Shown: positions 49,701 through 54,275 of the stretch, in pieces
Position numbering within the stretch: position 1 is the stretch's first letter
Layout of the letters: every line of letters starts with the position of its first letter
Assembly: GCF_000002075.1 (NCBI RefSeq)
Contig: NW_004797354.1
Coordinates: 680,170 to 744,169 of the forward strand
DNA length: 64,000 nucleotides
Direction: 5' to 3'
DNA from: Aplysia californica
Lineage: Eukaryota > Mollusca > Gastropoda > Aplysiida > Aplysiidae
Position numbers and translations under genes: made by a program
Notes under the pieces: model-generated
Told to the model about the DNA's origin: nothing
What the model saw: only the letters and a program-made list of their open reading frames with translations
Databases searched by the model: none

Positions 49701-51008
49701 CTGTCACCACCCATGACCCTCCCTGTGGCACAGGTCCAGGACCTGTACGAAGGTTCCAACGACCGTATCAAGCTGATGGTGCTGTACGCCGGTGAGGAAG
49801 AAATCGCCCTGGTGCGGGCGGCTACGGGAGCCCTGGCCATGCTGTCGGCCCGCCCGACGCTCTGCCAGAAAATTGTGGAGGTGGGACATGTGTGGGGGGT
49901 TTGTCCATGATTGTGTTATGACGTTTTTGTTTCCCAAAATGCGCGGGTGAAGATTTTCCAGAGTGCTGTTTCTTCTTCTTCTTCTTCTTCTTCTTCTTCT
50001 TCTTTTTCTTCTTCTTCTTCTTCGTCTTCTGTTCTTCTGCTGCTGCTTCTTCTTCTTCTTCTTCTTCTTCTTTTTCTTCTTCTTCTTCTTCTTCTTTTTC
50101 TTCTTCTTCTTCTTCTTCCTTCTTCTTCTTTTCCTCCTCCTCCTCCTCCTCCTCCTCCTCTTCTTCTTTTTCTTCTTCTTCTTTTCTTCCTCTTCCTCTT
50201 CCTCTTCCTCCTTCTTCTTCCTCTTCCTCCTTCTCCTGCCTTCTAAATGATCTAGATTATGTTAGTGAGGCAGAAAAATCTTTACATTTGTTGATTATTA
50301 AGATACGAAGAGAAACGATCGGTATCATATGGTACTAATTTTTTTTGCATTAAAAAAATGTACATTGAGCTATTTCTAATCGGAAATGCATTATTTAAGT
50401 AAATTTTATATTAAATGTCTTAGAAAGAAGCAGGAGAGACTTCTTAATGTTTATTCATATGCTCATGAAAAAGTTTATTCTTTATTGTAAAAGGCATTGA
50501 GCACTTTCTTAGTGGAAATACGCTTTATAACTTAGTGAAGTTTGCTATTATTGATATGTGAAATCTATTAATATTGTTATTATTATCAATCTCAGGGAAG
50601 ACACAAGAGAGATACCTTTATGCAGTTGCGAGCGCCGTAAAACCCCATACTAAACTAAAGAGAGATACCTCTGAATAAAAAAAAACCAACCCAACTTTAT
50701 CTGTTCCCTCAGGTGTCCCAGTGGCTGGACATCTTCCAGGTGCACACGGTGAGCGAGCTGCCGGACATCCAGCACAGAGCGTGCCACGTTGTCATGAATC
50801 TGGTCCTGGCTGGCGAGGACACGGCTCGTCTGGTGGTGGAGAGCCCCCTGCTGGAGATTCTCATGGCTGTGTCCAAGGACACCGACCCTCAGGCTGAGTC
50901 TGCCAAGAAGGCTGCTGATGCTGTGAGTGGTCACTGTGTTTGGCTCTGATATCTCTGTCTCTCTCTCTGTCTGTCTCTCTCTCTCTCTCTCTCTCGCTCT
51001 TTCACCCT

Positions 51009-51090
<82 letters not shown>

Positions 51091-52373
51091 TCTCTCTCAG
51101 TCTCTATCTCTCTCTCTCTCAACCACAGGCCCCAGATAAAACCTGCCAAGAATGCTGCTGATGCTGTGAGTAGGAGAGAAGAGGGAAATGCTTTTCTCTC
51201 TTTTAAAATTTTACCTGAAGAGATAACATTTCTGAAAAAAGAATGGAGAGAGGCTAGACGAACTTTTAAAAATGAAATGTGAGGCAGCATGGTGGAATCA
51301 GGCTCTCGTCAAAATAATTAAAGTGAAGAAACTGACATTTTTCCGCAGGTTTGTGAATTTTTATCAAATTTTTGTTTTTTGGCTCAACACCTTTCATGCA
51401 CATTAAAGAACTCATTTCTGTGTGGGTTTTTCTGAAAGGCATTGAATAAGGACACAAAAAATGTAAATTTTCAGTTACCACGAACTCTTAAAGCCAAGGA
51501 AATAACTAATCTTTTGCGGCCATTTTCTCACTAATCTTACCTCTGAAAACAGGTGACCCCCACATTCTTCATTCGCAAATATCTCGACTTCTATTCAAGA
51601 TAAATGGATATTTTTTTCATCCAAATAAAGACAAGTGAACAAGCTTTAAGATGATATCAATAACTCTACATGCTCAAAAACTGACTAGAGCCTGATTCCA
51701 CCACGCTGCCTCACATATGTCAAATTTTGCCATTTTAGAGTTTAGCAAAAATAGCTAAAACATTTCAACATAAGCTGTTTTTTTTTCTTTCCAGAATGTG
51801 TAAATTCTTTTTTAAAATGTCCCCATTTTTTTTGCTTTTAACTTTATCTGAATGGTTGTTTTCATGTTTCAGGCTCTGGCGAAGGCTGTAGAGTATGGTC
51901 TGATTAAAGAGAACCAGGAAGGGAAAGCTCCTGACAAATTTCTCGAAATCCTCCGAGCTCAACTACGCAAGGCAGCCGAAGAGGAAGCAAGGAGGAGGAA
52001 AGAAGAGGAGGAGGAGGAAGAAAGACAACGGAAAAAGGAGGAGGAGGAAAAGAGGCTGGCTGAGGAAGAATTCCAGTCAAAGGAGAAGACGAAGAAGGAA
52101 GAGGACGCAGCGGATGACGAAGAGTTGGAGGAAATCATTGTGGACAAAAAGCAGGAAGAGGAAGCGCCCAGCGGGCCGAAAATCCGCGAGTTAACTGAGG
52201 AAGAGGTGGCAGAATTTGAGAGGAAGAAAAACGCTGAGGAAAATAAAGCAAAGGGCGAAGCTAAAACCAGTCATAATGATAATGGTGATGATGATGATAA
52301 AGATAAGGAAATTGATGCGGAAGAGTTGGAAAGAGGAGATGTTTGGAATGATGAGAAGGGTTTGCCACAGTGA
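18716..52373 (+). CDS. unc45: UNC-45 myosin chaperone, 21 coding exons, complete
   Basis: The gene encodes a cytosolic co-chaperone that folds and assembles myosin motors together with HSP90. Twenty-one exons (listed separately) join to 3246 nt with every phase compatible, giving 1081 residues; human UNC45A/B have about 930-945. Residues 5-111 form three TPRs. The peptide-binding clamp is visible as R8/N12, N47 and K77-x3-R81. Residues about 127-510 are the central armadillo-like region and about 511-925 the UCS domain, including the near-invariant [16 protein letters not shown] and LVNCTNSYD stretches. The start at 18716 gives [16 protein letters not shown], which aligns with the N terminus of vertebrate UNC45A. 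An acceptor at 18704-18705 implies at least one upstream non-coding exon that I could not locate. The C-terminal tail (about 934-1081) is extra. Family assignment is very secure; the A/B split of vertebrates does not apply to invertebrates. Confidence 0.96.
18918..20175. other. unc45 intron 1, left part
   Basis: AT-rich, with CAAGATGGCCGCTGTTTCCA near 19772. No element or gene recognised. Confidence 0.4.
20176..21001. mobile_element. Tigger/pogo-like MITE in unc45 intron 1
   Basis: The ends read CAGTCAAACCTGCCCTGACA and, reversed, CAGTCAAACCTGTGTAAGAC, both followed by GGCCACC motifs; TA flanks each side. 826 bp, no transposase. The right TA abuts a (TA)n run. Confidence 0.85.
21002..21067 (+). 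repeat. (TA)n microsatellite beside exon 2
   Basis: Starts at the target TA of the Tigger-like MITE and ends 30 bp before the exon 2 acceptor. Confidence 0.95.
21098..21273 (+). CDS. unc45: unc45 coding exon 2 (TPR2-TPR3)
   Basis: Residues 68-126. The acceptor is tttcag and the donor gtaatt, ending in phase 0. It contains [19 protein letters not shown], the third TPR with K77-x3-R81 of the carboxylate clamp, then the linker helix ending QDR. Joined to exon 1 it aligns without gaps to vertebrate UNC45A across the junction. Confidence 0.92.
21408..22545 (-). mobile_element. SINE family S3, minus strand, split by a Harbinger-like element
   Basis: On the minus strand it reads GCCACTGACTGTAGGGTTTT, GGAACTGCCGCTTTTTC, GTGTCACACTCTTGTGACC-like, GTTGACATCCACCTCTTGGC, then the shared tail broken between TCATAT and TTATGCAGG. 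Sister copies lie at 25.8 and 45.4 kb. Confidence 0.8.
21445..22184. mobile_element. PIF/Harbinger-like MITE inside SINE S3
   Basis: The ends are GGGCGAAAACATAGAGAACG and, reversed, GGGCGATAACATAAAGAACG, continuing CCGA on both. The 3-bp target TAA is duplicated (21442-21444, 22185-22187). GG-starting TIRs plus a TAA duplication are the PIF/Harbinger signature. 740 bp, no coding. Confidence 0.85.
22546..23453. other. unc45 intron 2, right part
   Basis: Short frames only; no repeat family of this window recognised. Confidence 0.4.
23454..23543 (+). CDS. unc45: unc45 coding exon 3
   Basis: A 30-codon exon, phase 0 on both sides, acceptor attgcag and donor gtttgc. It encodes [20 protein letters not shown] and ten more residues, matching the segment of UNC45A that reads VEQMFQILLD and links the TPR domain to the central domain. 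Confidence 0.88.
23902..24020 (+). repeat. 23-bp minisatellite, five copies
   Basis: Unit TAATCTGGTGTTATAACATT then GAA, nearly perfect, in unc45 intron 3; perfection suggests recent expansion. Confidence 0.93.
24441..24608 (+). CDS. unc45: unc45 coding exon 4
   Basis: 56 codons in phase 0, acceptor ttctag, donor gtaagt. It starts [18 protein letters not shown], equivalent to ASQNLVVLAREDAGAEKI in UNC45A, the start of the central armadillo-like helices. Confidence 0.93.
25327..25534 (+). CDS. unc45: unc45 coding exon 5
   Basis: Begins after aaacag with [18 protein letters not shown]. This acceptor was chosen because the join ...[12 protein letters not shown] aligns to human SR/TVATLSIL without a gap. 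The polypyrimidine tract is weak, so the acceptor is less certain than the rest. It ends in phase 1 before gtatgt. Confidence 0.88.
25797..27388 (+). mobile_element. SINE family S3, split by a 1.2-kb TIR element
   Basis: The left piece has CTACTGACTGAAGTGTCTTT and CCATTCCCAAAGG; the right piece resumes at GTTCTTATCCACAGTAGAAT and runs to GTTGACATCCACCCCTTGGC and the tail GTTGCGAGTGCCGGAAA. The unsplit copy at 45.4 kb gives the join. Confidence 0.83.
25855..27034. mobile_element. 1180-bp TIR element in unc45 intron 5
   Basis: The ends are TAGCAATGCCAATCGG and, reversed, TAGCAATGCCAACGAA. CATTAAC is duplicated exactly (25848-25854, 27035-27041). A 7-8 bp duplication suggests a hAT-like element, but no transposase is present, so the superfamily is uncertain. 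Confidence 0.8.
27787..27954 (+). CDS. unc45: unc45 coding exon 6
   Basis: Encodes [20 protein letters not shown] and onward to HFLDTEG. The acceptor is ccttacag, the donor gtgagc, phase 1 at both ends. It corresponds to the GRDNALTLLIKAV region of UNC45A (here [14 protein letters not shown]). Confidence 0.92.
27979..28228 (+). mobile_element. SINE family S2 copy
   Basis: Starts GGTGGTTGGCAGGTGCTCTG 25 bp after exon 6; the pyrimidine-rich body is internally duplicated (two CTCCTTCTTTCCT blocks); tail TTGTGTTGCGAGTGCC. Confidence 0.78.
28229..29245. other. unc45 intron 6, right part
   Basis: AT-rich; no family recognised. GAATTT(T)n then CATGGGCCA occurs twice near 29.15-29.21 kb. Confidence 0.4.
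29246..29414 (+). CDS. unc45: unc45 coding exon 7
   Basis: Encodes [19 protein letters not shown] through [20 protein letters not shown], matching MSASILLSKLFDDLKCDAE of UNC45A. The acceptor is ctgtacag; it ends in phase 2 before gtcggt. Confidence 0.92.
29686..29745 (+). repeat. (CA)n microsatellite, unc45 intron 7
   Basis: About 28 CA units, flanked by CACTCAC/CACCCAC variants up to 29800. Confidence 0.95.
30276..30345 (+). CDS. unc45: unc45 coding exon 8
   Basis: A 70-nt exon, acceptor ctctccag, donor gtaaag, ending in phase 0. It encodes (R)[20 protein letters not shown] and LLQ, equivalent to KLRAIQTVSCLLQ in UNC45A. Confidence 0.9.
30406..30575 (+). mobile_element. SINE family S2 copy
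   Basis: GGTGGTCTTGTGTGGTTTGC, pyrimidine body, then CACCTTTATGACCTTATTGT and GCAAGTGCTGTTAAA. Confidence 0.7.
30693..30740 (+). repeat. (GT)n tract, unc45 intron 8
   Basis: A short imperfect GT run in unc45 intron 8. Confidence 0.85.
31181..32456. mobile_element. 1276-bp TIR element in unc45 intron 8
   Basis: The ends are CATACCTGCCAACCCTACAG and, reversed, CATACCTGCCAACATTGCCT. AATTAT flanks both ends exactly (31175-31180, 32457-32462). Non-coding, with poly-G tracts. hAT-like or unclassified. Confidence 0.8.
32588..32685 (+). mobile_element. SINE S2, 3' part only
   Basis: TAACACTTCTAATCTTCGGC, then the shared tail TTGTGTTGCAAGTGCTG and ACTTACTAAAAC, just upstream of exon 9. Confidence 0.7.
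32710..32802 (+). CDS. unc45: unc45 coding exon 9
   Basis: 31 codons in phase 0, acceptor gttgacag, donor gtgagt. It encodes [19 protein letters not shown] and onward to NPQYQ, equivalent to GPCDAGNRALELSGVMEGV in UNC45A. Confidence 0.92.
33268..33402 (+). CDS. unc45: unc45 coding exon 10
   Basis: 45 codons in phase 0, acceptor cactttcag, donor gtgagt. It encodes [16 protein letters not shown] through [20 protein letters not shown], a clear match to LVAVEALIHAA...RIRALV of UNC45A. Confidence 0.94.
33867..34400 (+). mobile_element. tRNA-headed SINE (family S1) in unc45 intron 10
   Basis: Head CTTGAGGTTAAGGGGTTCAC and GGTCCCGGGTTTGAATCC (decayed B box), body as in the other S1 copies, tail TTGCAGTTGCGAGTGCTGAA followed by an A-rich run. 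It is the only S1 copy here with the complete 3' tail shared by S2 and S3. Confidence 0.85.
34599..34803 (+). repeat. 61-bp minisatellite, about 3.3 copies
   Basis: Unit includes CCCTGTGCTATTTTGAATGT, ACCAGCGTGTCATTGGCCC and AACTCTTTGCGGGTGTTCAC; repeats start at about 34602, 34664, 34725 and 34786, nearly identical, in unc45 intron 10. Confidence 0.92.
34954..35048 (+). CDS. unc45: unc45 coding exon 11 (start of UCS)
   Basis: Encodes [20 protein letters not shown] through KLARICR, ending in phase 2 before gtaaga. It matches [20 protein letters not shown] of UNC45A closely. It lies at the boundary between the central and UCS domains. Confidence 0.95.
35562..35996 (+). mobile_element. MITE family M copy, unc45 intron 11
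   Basis: Left TCAGGCGCTCGTCAAAATAG, interior GGCTCAACACCTTGCATG, TCTAGCTAATTTTATTTCTG and CTCGACTTCTATTCAAGATA, right TTGACGAGCTTCTGGTTCCA. A diverged relative of the copy at 51.3 kb. Confidence 0.75.
36436..36605 (+). mobile_element. SINE family S2 copy
   Basis: GTTGGTTGGCAGGTGCTCTG, CATCAAACGTCTATCATCCT, decayed tail TGTTGCTAGTGCTATAAAAC. Confidence 0.73.
37087..37228 (+). CDS. unc45: unc45 coding exon 12 (UCS)
   Basis: Encodes (K)[32 protein letters not shown] and onward. Acceptor tttacag, donor gtacaa, ending in phase 0. [12 protein letters not shown] is the counterpart of RRWAVEGLAYLT. Confidence 0.95.
37304..37478. mobile_element. Short Tigger-like MITE, unc45 intron 12
   Basis: Left CACTGTTGAACCTGTTC, right AAGTTCGGTTTCAATGTA (reversed, TACATTGAAACCG), with a GGTGGACAGTG/GGTGGTCATT core. 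Diverged ends. Confidence 0.5.
37500..38950 (+). repeat. Degenerate CTCTACGATAC repeats, split by an insertion
   Basis: Loosely repeated blocks of the form GGAATATTyCCTCTACGATA occur from 37520 to 37940 and resume at about 38910. They look like an old minisatellite of about 45 bp cut by the element at 37950-38868. Confidence 0.4.
37950..38868. mobile_element. TTAA-flanked element, possibly piggyBac-like
   Basis: TTAA at 37946-37949 and 38869-38872. Ends CTCATTACTGGGCC and, reversed, CTCACTTCAAACGG share only CTCAyT. Flanking repeats of one type support an insertion. No transposase found. Confidence 0.4.
38971..39046 (+). repeat. (CT)n microsatellite, unc45 intron 12
   Basis: Perfect CT run about 0.16 kb before exon 13, within a pyrimidine-rich zone. 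Confidence 0.95.
39210..39350 (+). CDS. unc45: unc45 coding exon 13 (UCS)
   Basis: 47 codons in phase 0, acceptor gtttcag, donor gtcagc. It includes [20 protein letters not shown] and [14 protein letters not shown], among the most conserved stretches of UCS proteins. Confidence 0.95.
39351..40192. other. unc45 intron 13, left part
   Basis: A TTGTGTTGTGTTG run near the donor, otherwise AT-rich. A block around ATCCCCTCCCCCCACAGGTT (40100) is repeated at about 40380 with the same downstream TTAAGGTCGGTC; the S2 copy lies between the two. Confidence 0.5.
40193..40372 (+). mobile_element. SINE family S2 copy
   Basis: GGGTGGTTGGCGGGTGCTCT, CTCTAATCTTCGGCACTTAT, tail ATGCAGTTGCGAGTGCTGTA. Flanked by a duplicated block (see the neighbouring intron entry), about 0.28 kb apart. 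Confidence 0.8.
40497..40612 (+). CDS. unc45: unc45 coding exon 14 (UCS)
   Basis: Encodes [20 protein letters not shown] and onward to RELLC, ending in phase 2 before gtgagt. It matches the [20 protein letters not shown] to RELLSR region of UNC45A. The donor runs straight into a (GT)n tract. Confidence 0.94.
40613..40930 (+). repeat. (GT)n microsatellite at the exon 14 donor
   Basis: Imperfect GT tract starting within the gtgagtgtgtgtg donor. The 150-residue His/Thr and Cys/Val frames here are artefacts of the repeat. Confidence 0.95.
41085..42692 (+). mobile_element. SINE S2 copy split by a 1.4-kb insertion
   Basis: The left piece ends at AATACCTCTAGTCTTTGC (41190); the right piece resumes TTTGGCACTTTATGACCTAA (42637) and ends TTGCAAATGCCATTAAAC. 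Confidence 0.72.
41191..42636. mobile_element. 1.4-kb unclassified insertion, unc45 intron 14
   Basis: GC-rich ends around an AT-rich core. TCGGGGTCACG at 41254 recurs in reverse near 42557 (CGTGACCCCGAG), and CACCGGCAG occurs near both ends (41198, 42524), so the ends are related but I could not define exact TIRs or a target duplication. Confidence 0.5.
42804..42870 (+). CDS. unc45: unc45 coding exon 15 (UCS)
   Basis: A 67-nt exon, acceptor ttcttag, donor gtaagg. It encodes (R)[19 protein letters not shown] and GVK, equivalent to [20 protein letters not shown]. Confidence 0.9.
43212..43632 (-). mobile_element. MITE family M copy, unc45 intron 15
   Basis: Left GTGGTGGAATCGGGCGCTTC and ATGATATC-like ATATCATCTTAAAGCCTG, right ACCTGATTTCACCACAGTCC; reversed relative to the 35.6-kb copy. 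Confidence 0.7.
43915..44075. mobile_element. Short Tigger-like MITE, unc45 intron 15
   Basis: CAGTCGAAATTGTCCAAGAC with GGCCACCC on the left; right reads GGACAGGTGGCCGTTACAGC then AGGTTTGAATGTG. About 160 bp. Confidence 0.7.
44127..45418 (+). mobile_element. SINE S2 copy split by a hAT-like element
   Basis: Left part CGAGTGCTCTGGTGTCATTT through TTGTGTTGCAAGTGCCGTAA (44279); right part GTAAAACTCTTACTCAAAC (45395). The tail was cut at GTAAAAC. Confidence 0.78.
44281..45394. mobile_element. hAT-like non-autonomous element
   Basis: Ends CAGTGTTTCCACTCTTCC and, reversed, CAGTGCTTCCACCAGCTG. CAGTG...TTCCAC termini are typical of hAT. The flanks CGTAAAAC and GGTAAAAC form an 8-bp target duplication with one mismatch. 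Contains GGGGGCTTCGCCCCC near the right end. No transposase in 1.1 kb. Confidence 0.75.
45420..45445 (+). repeat. Poly-C tract
   Basis: About 20 C before SINE S3. Confidence 0.9.
45446..45830 (+). mobile_element. SINE family S3, unsplit copy
   Basis: CCACTGACTGAAGAGTCTTT, GGCCATTCCCAAAGGGGGGA, CACATTCTTGTGACC, GTTGACATCCACCCCTTGGC, tail ATGCAGTCGCGAGCGCCGTA. Serves as reference for the two split S3 copies. Ends 84 bp before exon 16. Confidence 0.83.
45914..46027 (+). CDS. unc45: unc45 coding exon 16 (UCS)
   Basis: 38 codons in phase 0. It encodes [38 protein letters not shown]. The acceptor atccgcag has a poor pyrimidine tract; the donor is gtgagt. It matches [20 protein letters not shown] of UNC45A. 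Confidence 0.92.
46028..46215 (-). mobile_element. MITE family M fragment abutting exon 16
   Basis: AGTGAGAAAATGGCCACCAA directly follows the gtgagtcacatt donor; ATAAAAGGTGTTGTGCCAAA is the reverse of the family's GGCTCAACACCTTTyAT. Only the middle of the element remains. Confidence 0.55.
46371..46486 (+). CDS. unc45: unc45 coding exon 17 (UCS)
   Basis: Encodes [20 protein letters not shown] and [19 protein letters not shown], ending in phase 2 before gttggt. Nearly identical in pattern to [20 protein letters not shown] and NFEALMALTNLAG of UNC45A. Confidence 0.95.
46585..46760 (+). mobile_element. SINE family S2 copy
   Basis: GAGTGGTTGGGGGGGGTGGT head, pyrimidine body, tail TTGCAAGGGCAGTAAAACTC, then ACTAAAAC. 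Confidence 0.73.
46874..47728. mobile_element. Tigger/pogo-like MITE, unc45 intron 17
   Basis: Ends CAGTCGAAACTGCCTTAACA and, reversed, CAGTCAAACCTGAGTAAGAC; TA on both sides. 855 bp, no transposase. The end sequence resembles the 20.2-kb element. Confidence 0.8.
47729..48663. other. unc45 intron 17, middle
   Basis: No family recognised; short frames only. Confidence 0.4.
48664..48845 (+). mobile_element. SINE family S2 copy
   Basis: GAGTGATTGGCAGGTGCTCA, TATCAAACGTCTGTTGTCCT, decayed tail TATGTTGCAAGTGCAGTGAA. Confidence 0.75.
48905..49030 (+). mobile_element. SINE family S2 copy, decayed
   Basis: GTTGACGGATGCTTTGG head, TTTGTTACTCTCTCGTAATA body, tail GACCTTATTGTGTGGCTAGC. Confidence 0.62.
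49151..49268 (+). CDS. unc45: unc45 coding exon 18 (UCS)
   Basis: Encodes (R)[19 protein letters not shown] and [20 protein letters not shown]. It starts after gagagcag and ends before gtgagg. [17 protein letters not shown] is a hallmark of the UCS core. Confidence 0.96.
49377..49510 (+). mobile_element. SINE family S2 copy, decayed
   Basis: TGGGTAGTTTCCGGGTGCTG, TTGTTGCTCTCTTGTAAGAC, tail TTTGTGTTGCTAGTGGCGTA; 109 bp after exon 18. Confidence 0.65.
49538..49692 (+). repeat. CA-rich microsatellite, unc45 intron 18
   Basis: Imperfect CACACA/CTCACA runs ending 41 bp before exon 19. Confidence 0.9.
49734..49880 (+). CDS. unc45: unc45 coding exon 19 (UCS)
   Basis: 49 codons in phase 0, acceptor tggcacag, donor gtggga. 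It encodes [20 protein letters not shown] through [17 protein letters not shown], matching [20 protein letters not shown] and GGLAMLTSMRPTLC. Confidence 0.95.
49969..50244 (+). repeat. (TTC)n/(TCC)n microsatellite, unc45 intron 19
   Basis: Long imperfect TTC tract turning into CTC and CTTCCT units. The poly-Ser, poly-Phe and poly-Leu frames over it are artefacts. Confidence 0.97.
50610..50655 (+). repeat. SINE tail-only fragment
   Basis: TTTATGCAGTTGCGAGCGCC then GTAAAACCCC, 58 bp upstream of exon 20. Confidence 0.6.
50713..50922 (+). CDS. unc45: unc45 coding exon 20 (UCS)
   Basis: 70 codons in phase 0, acceptor ccctcag, donor gtgagt. It encodes [35 protein letters not shown] and onward to AKKAADA. 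Its last 23 nt plus the donor are duplicated 0.24 kb downstream (see the 51129 entry). Confidence 0.95.
50955..51120 (+). repeat. (CT)n microsatellite, unc45 intron 20
   Basis: Long pyrimidine tract between the exon 20 donor and the duplicated 37-nt segment; it forms that segment's polypyrimidine tract. Confidence 0.96.
51129..51165 (+). pseudogene. 37-nt duplicate of the 3' end of unc45 exon 20 (candidate poison exon)
   Basis: The segment 51143-51171 repeats 50900-50928 with one mismatch in 29, covering the last coding bases of exon 20 and its gtgagt donor. A (CT)n tract and ccacag directly upstream supply a textbook acceptor. If included between exons 20 and 21 it would add 37 nt, reading a TGA within itself and shifting the frame. 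It is therefore not part of the normal coding sequence, but it could act as an alternative exon that triggers mRNA decay. Use in mRNA is not known from sequence. Confidence 0.6.
51275..51720 (+). mobile_element. MITE family M, best copy, unc45 intron 20
   Basis: TIRs of about 35 bp: ATGTGAGGCAGCATGGTGGA then ATCAGGCTCTCGTCAAAA, and reversed ATGTGAGGCAGCGTGGTGGA then ATCAGGCTCTAGTCAG. About 445 bp, AT-rich, non-coding. Superfamily unknown. Confidence 0.85.
51873..52373 (+). CDS. unc45: unc45 coding exon 21 (end of UCS plus charged tail)
   Basis: Encodes residues 916-1081 and the TGA stop. [17 protein letters not shown] closes the UCS domain; vertebrate UNC45A stops just after the equivalent GLIQPNQDGE. 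Here about 148 more residues follow. First comes [14 protein letters not shown], then a K/E/R-rich probable coiled coil, an acidic stretch, [19 protein letters not shown], a D-rich run and WNDEKGLPQ. The exon follows a good acceptor (catgtttcag) and is open throughout, so the tail is not read-through of an intron. Confidence 0.92.
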   Translation, partial: ALAKAVEYGLIKENQEGKAPDKFLEILRAQLRKAAEEEARRRKEEEEEEERQRKKEEEEKRLAEEEFQSKEKTKKEEDAADDEELEEIIVDKKQEEEAPSGPKIRELTEEEVAEFERKKNAEENKAKGEAKTSHNDNGDDDDKDKEIDAEELERGDVWNDEKGLPQ

Positions 52374-53310
52374 GATGAGAGGGGTTTTTTTCTGCTGTGC
52401 TGAGGTCTGGCATGTCTGAATGAGGTGTGTGATTAACTCTATACTGCCAAATCATTGCTGATCAAATGTTTATCTGTGTGGAGGTTTAGTATGAATAGCT
52501 GCTGAGAGTGCACTATTTTATGTCCATTCAAAGTGAGCCTGTTGCTGCTAAAAATCTGTGATAGTTTTCCTGAAAAGATGTTTGAAAAAGGAAGTTAAAG
52601 AAATTTTGTTTCCTTTCAACAGTCCAAAGTTTACTTAGTTTCTTTGTCTAAAACGTTATTGAGCAAAAAAAATTTATCAGTCATGAAGCTCAGATCCGTT
52701 TAGTGAAACACATGGTTGTTTATATTTTGTGAAATGGCTGAATCGTAAGGAGCAGTAATTCAGAGTAAACAGAGGACCGACCCGCTCTGTCTTTTTACAT
52801 TATTATAGTTATTGTCTAATGAAATTCAAGGCCTTTTTCTTGACTTTTCATTTGCTCCCTTTGGTCAATCTATAAGTACACAAAAGGAAGAGAATCATTT
52901 GCCTTAATTAGGCATTGTAAGTCTATCAGAGAAATCTTGTTAAACTTTAATGTTTTTTTGTTTTAATTGTAAAATCAAGCCATGCTGTGAAAACAACTAA
53001 CTTGTGTCCCGCTTGCTCTTATGCAGTTTCGAGGGCAGTAACACTTTTACCAAACTGGAGCCTTTTTTGGTGTCACAGGCATCTGTGGTGTAATTGTTTG
53101 ACTTGTGCCTTGCGTTCACATGACATGAACTAGATTCCTACTAACGAGCTAAAACAAGCAACTGAAGAGTGCTAGCAATCATTCTGCTTTTGATCTGTTT
53201 CACAAAGTGCAATAATCGTTACCGAAAGAATGGATGAATGAATATTTCAGAGAGTGAGAGTAAATTAAAAGTAAATTTATATCAAATAAATTATTTTACT
53301 ACTTAAATGT
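52374..53310 (+). other. unc45: unc45 3' UTR (inferred)
   Basis: AT-rich sequence after the stop. The first convincing poly(A) signal is AATAAA at 53285-53290, followed by T-rich sequence, so the mRNA probably ends near 53310. A tail-only SINE fragment (about 53010-53058, reading ttatgcagtttcgagggcag) lies in it. Confidence 0.5.
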
Positions 53311-53507
53311 GTACAGTATTATGTTAATTTGTTACAGATTATATTTCACGATGTACTGTATGAGATGTCAAATTGATTTTAATTTATTCACATTCTGTTT
53401 TATTTCTTTTTCTTTATAGTTACTTTTGCTAACAGTTGATAAGCCTTTCAGCTGAGGCAAAAGTATTGAATTGAATATTTCAGGCTTATTAATTACAGTG
53501 TGAGATA

Positions 53508-54275
53508 CAGTGGAATCCTCTTATAATGAGTCCTGAAATAGCGAGAAGTCTGTTAAAATGACACTTTTCTAAAACCCTGTTTTTTTCCTCTTCTTTATCT
53601 TTGTAAATAAAATACTGCTATAGCGCAATCAGATAAACGCGCGAGTCGGTTATAGCGGAATATAGATGCTGCTGTGCACCGCGCATAGGCCAATTATTCA
53701 TGTAAAACCTCGCCCGTTGAGAAGCTTGTTGGTTATCTCACGAAACAAAGAATGCGAGAGTCCACGTGTGCCGACAGTGAAGGCCGGATTGAATGAGTGG
53801 AGGGAGTGTGGTATGCGCAGACAAGCAGAACGCATCGTGTGATGGGCCAGCCTAGTCTAGATTATCAAGGTCTAGGCCTACCATGCCTCTCACTTCTCCG
53901 ATGCGAGGATGGAGAGGTCATAGTGCTGTGATGGATGGAGCGAATGTGTGACGTGGGCGTGATGAGGGACAACACAGGGGGCGAGTTAGCCTAGAGAACT
54001 GTCTTTCTGATCGCCAACGCTGAGCTGGCAACATCGCTAGCGCTAGAGAAAGAAACCTGATTCAACTTTTGATCTGGTAAGACTTAAAGGTCATTTTGAA
54101 CCAAATCATCATCAGGGGATATTACAAAAAGAAATAAACTGAAAATCAGACTCATAGATTAGGCCTACTTTATTACTTCCCTTGAATTTATTACTGGATC
54201 CCTTATAACGAGAATCCTGCTATAACGGATATTTGGCACAGGTACCCTCCCTCTCGTTATAACAGGATTCCACTG
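53508..54275. mobile_element. Tigger/pogo-like MITE downstream of unc45
   Basis: Ends CAGTGGAATCCTCTTATAAT then GAGT and, reversed, CAGTGGAATCCTGTTATAAC then GAG; TA flanks both. 768 bp. A different subfamily from the CAGTCrAA elements. Confidence 0.85.

Noticed and set aside
49911-50250. Poly-Ser/Leu and poly-Phe frames of about 100 residues
   Set aside because: Products of the (TTC)n microsatellite in unc45 intron 19.
51129-51165. The 37-nt segment as a constitutive unc45 exon
   Set aside because: It would shift the frame and introduce a stop. Joining exon 20 directly to exon 21 gives [13 protein letters not shown], which matches the family.
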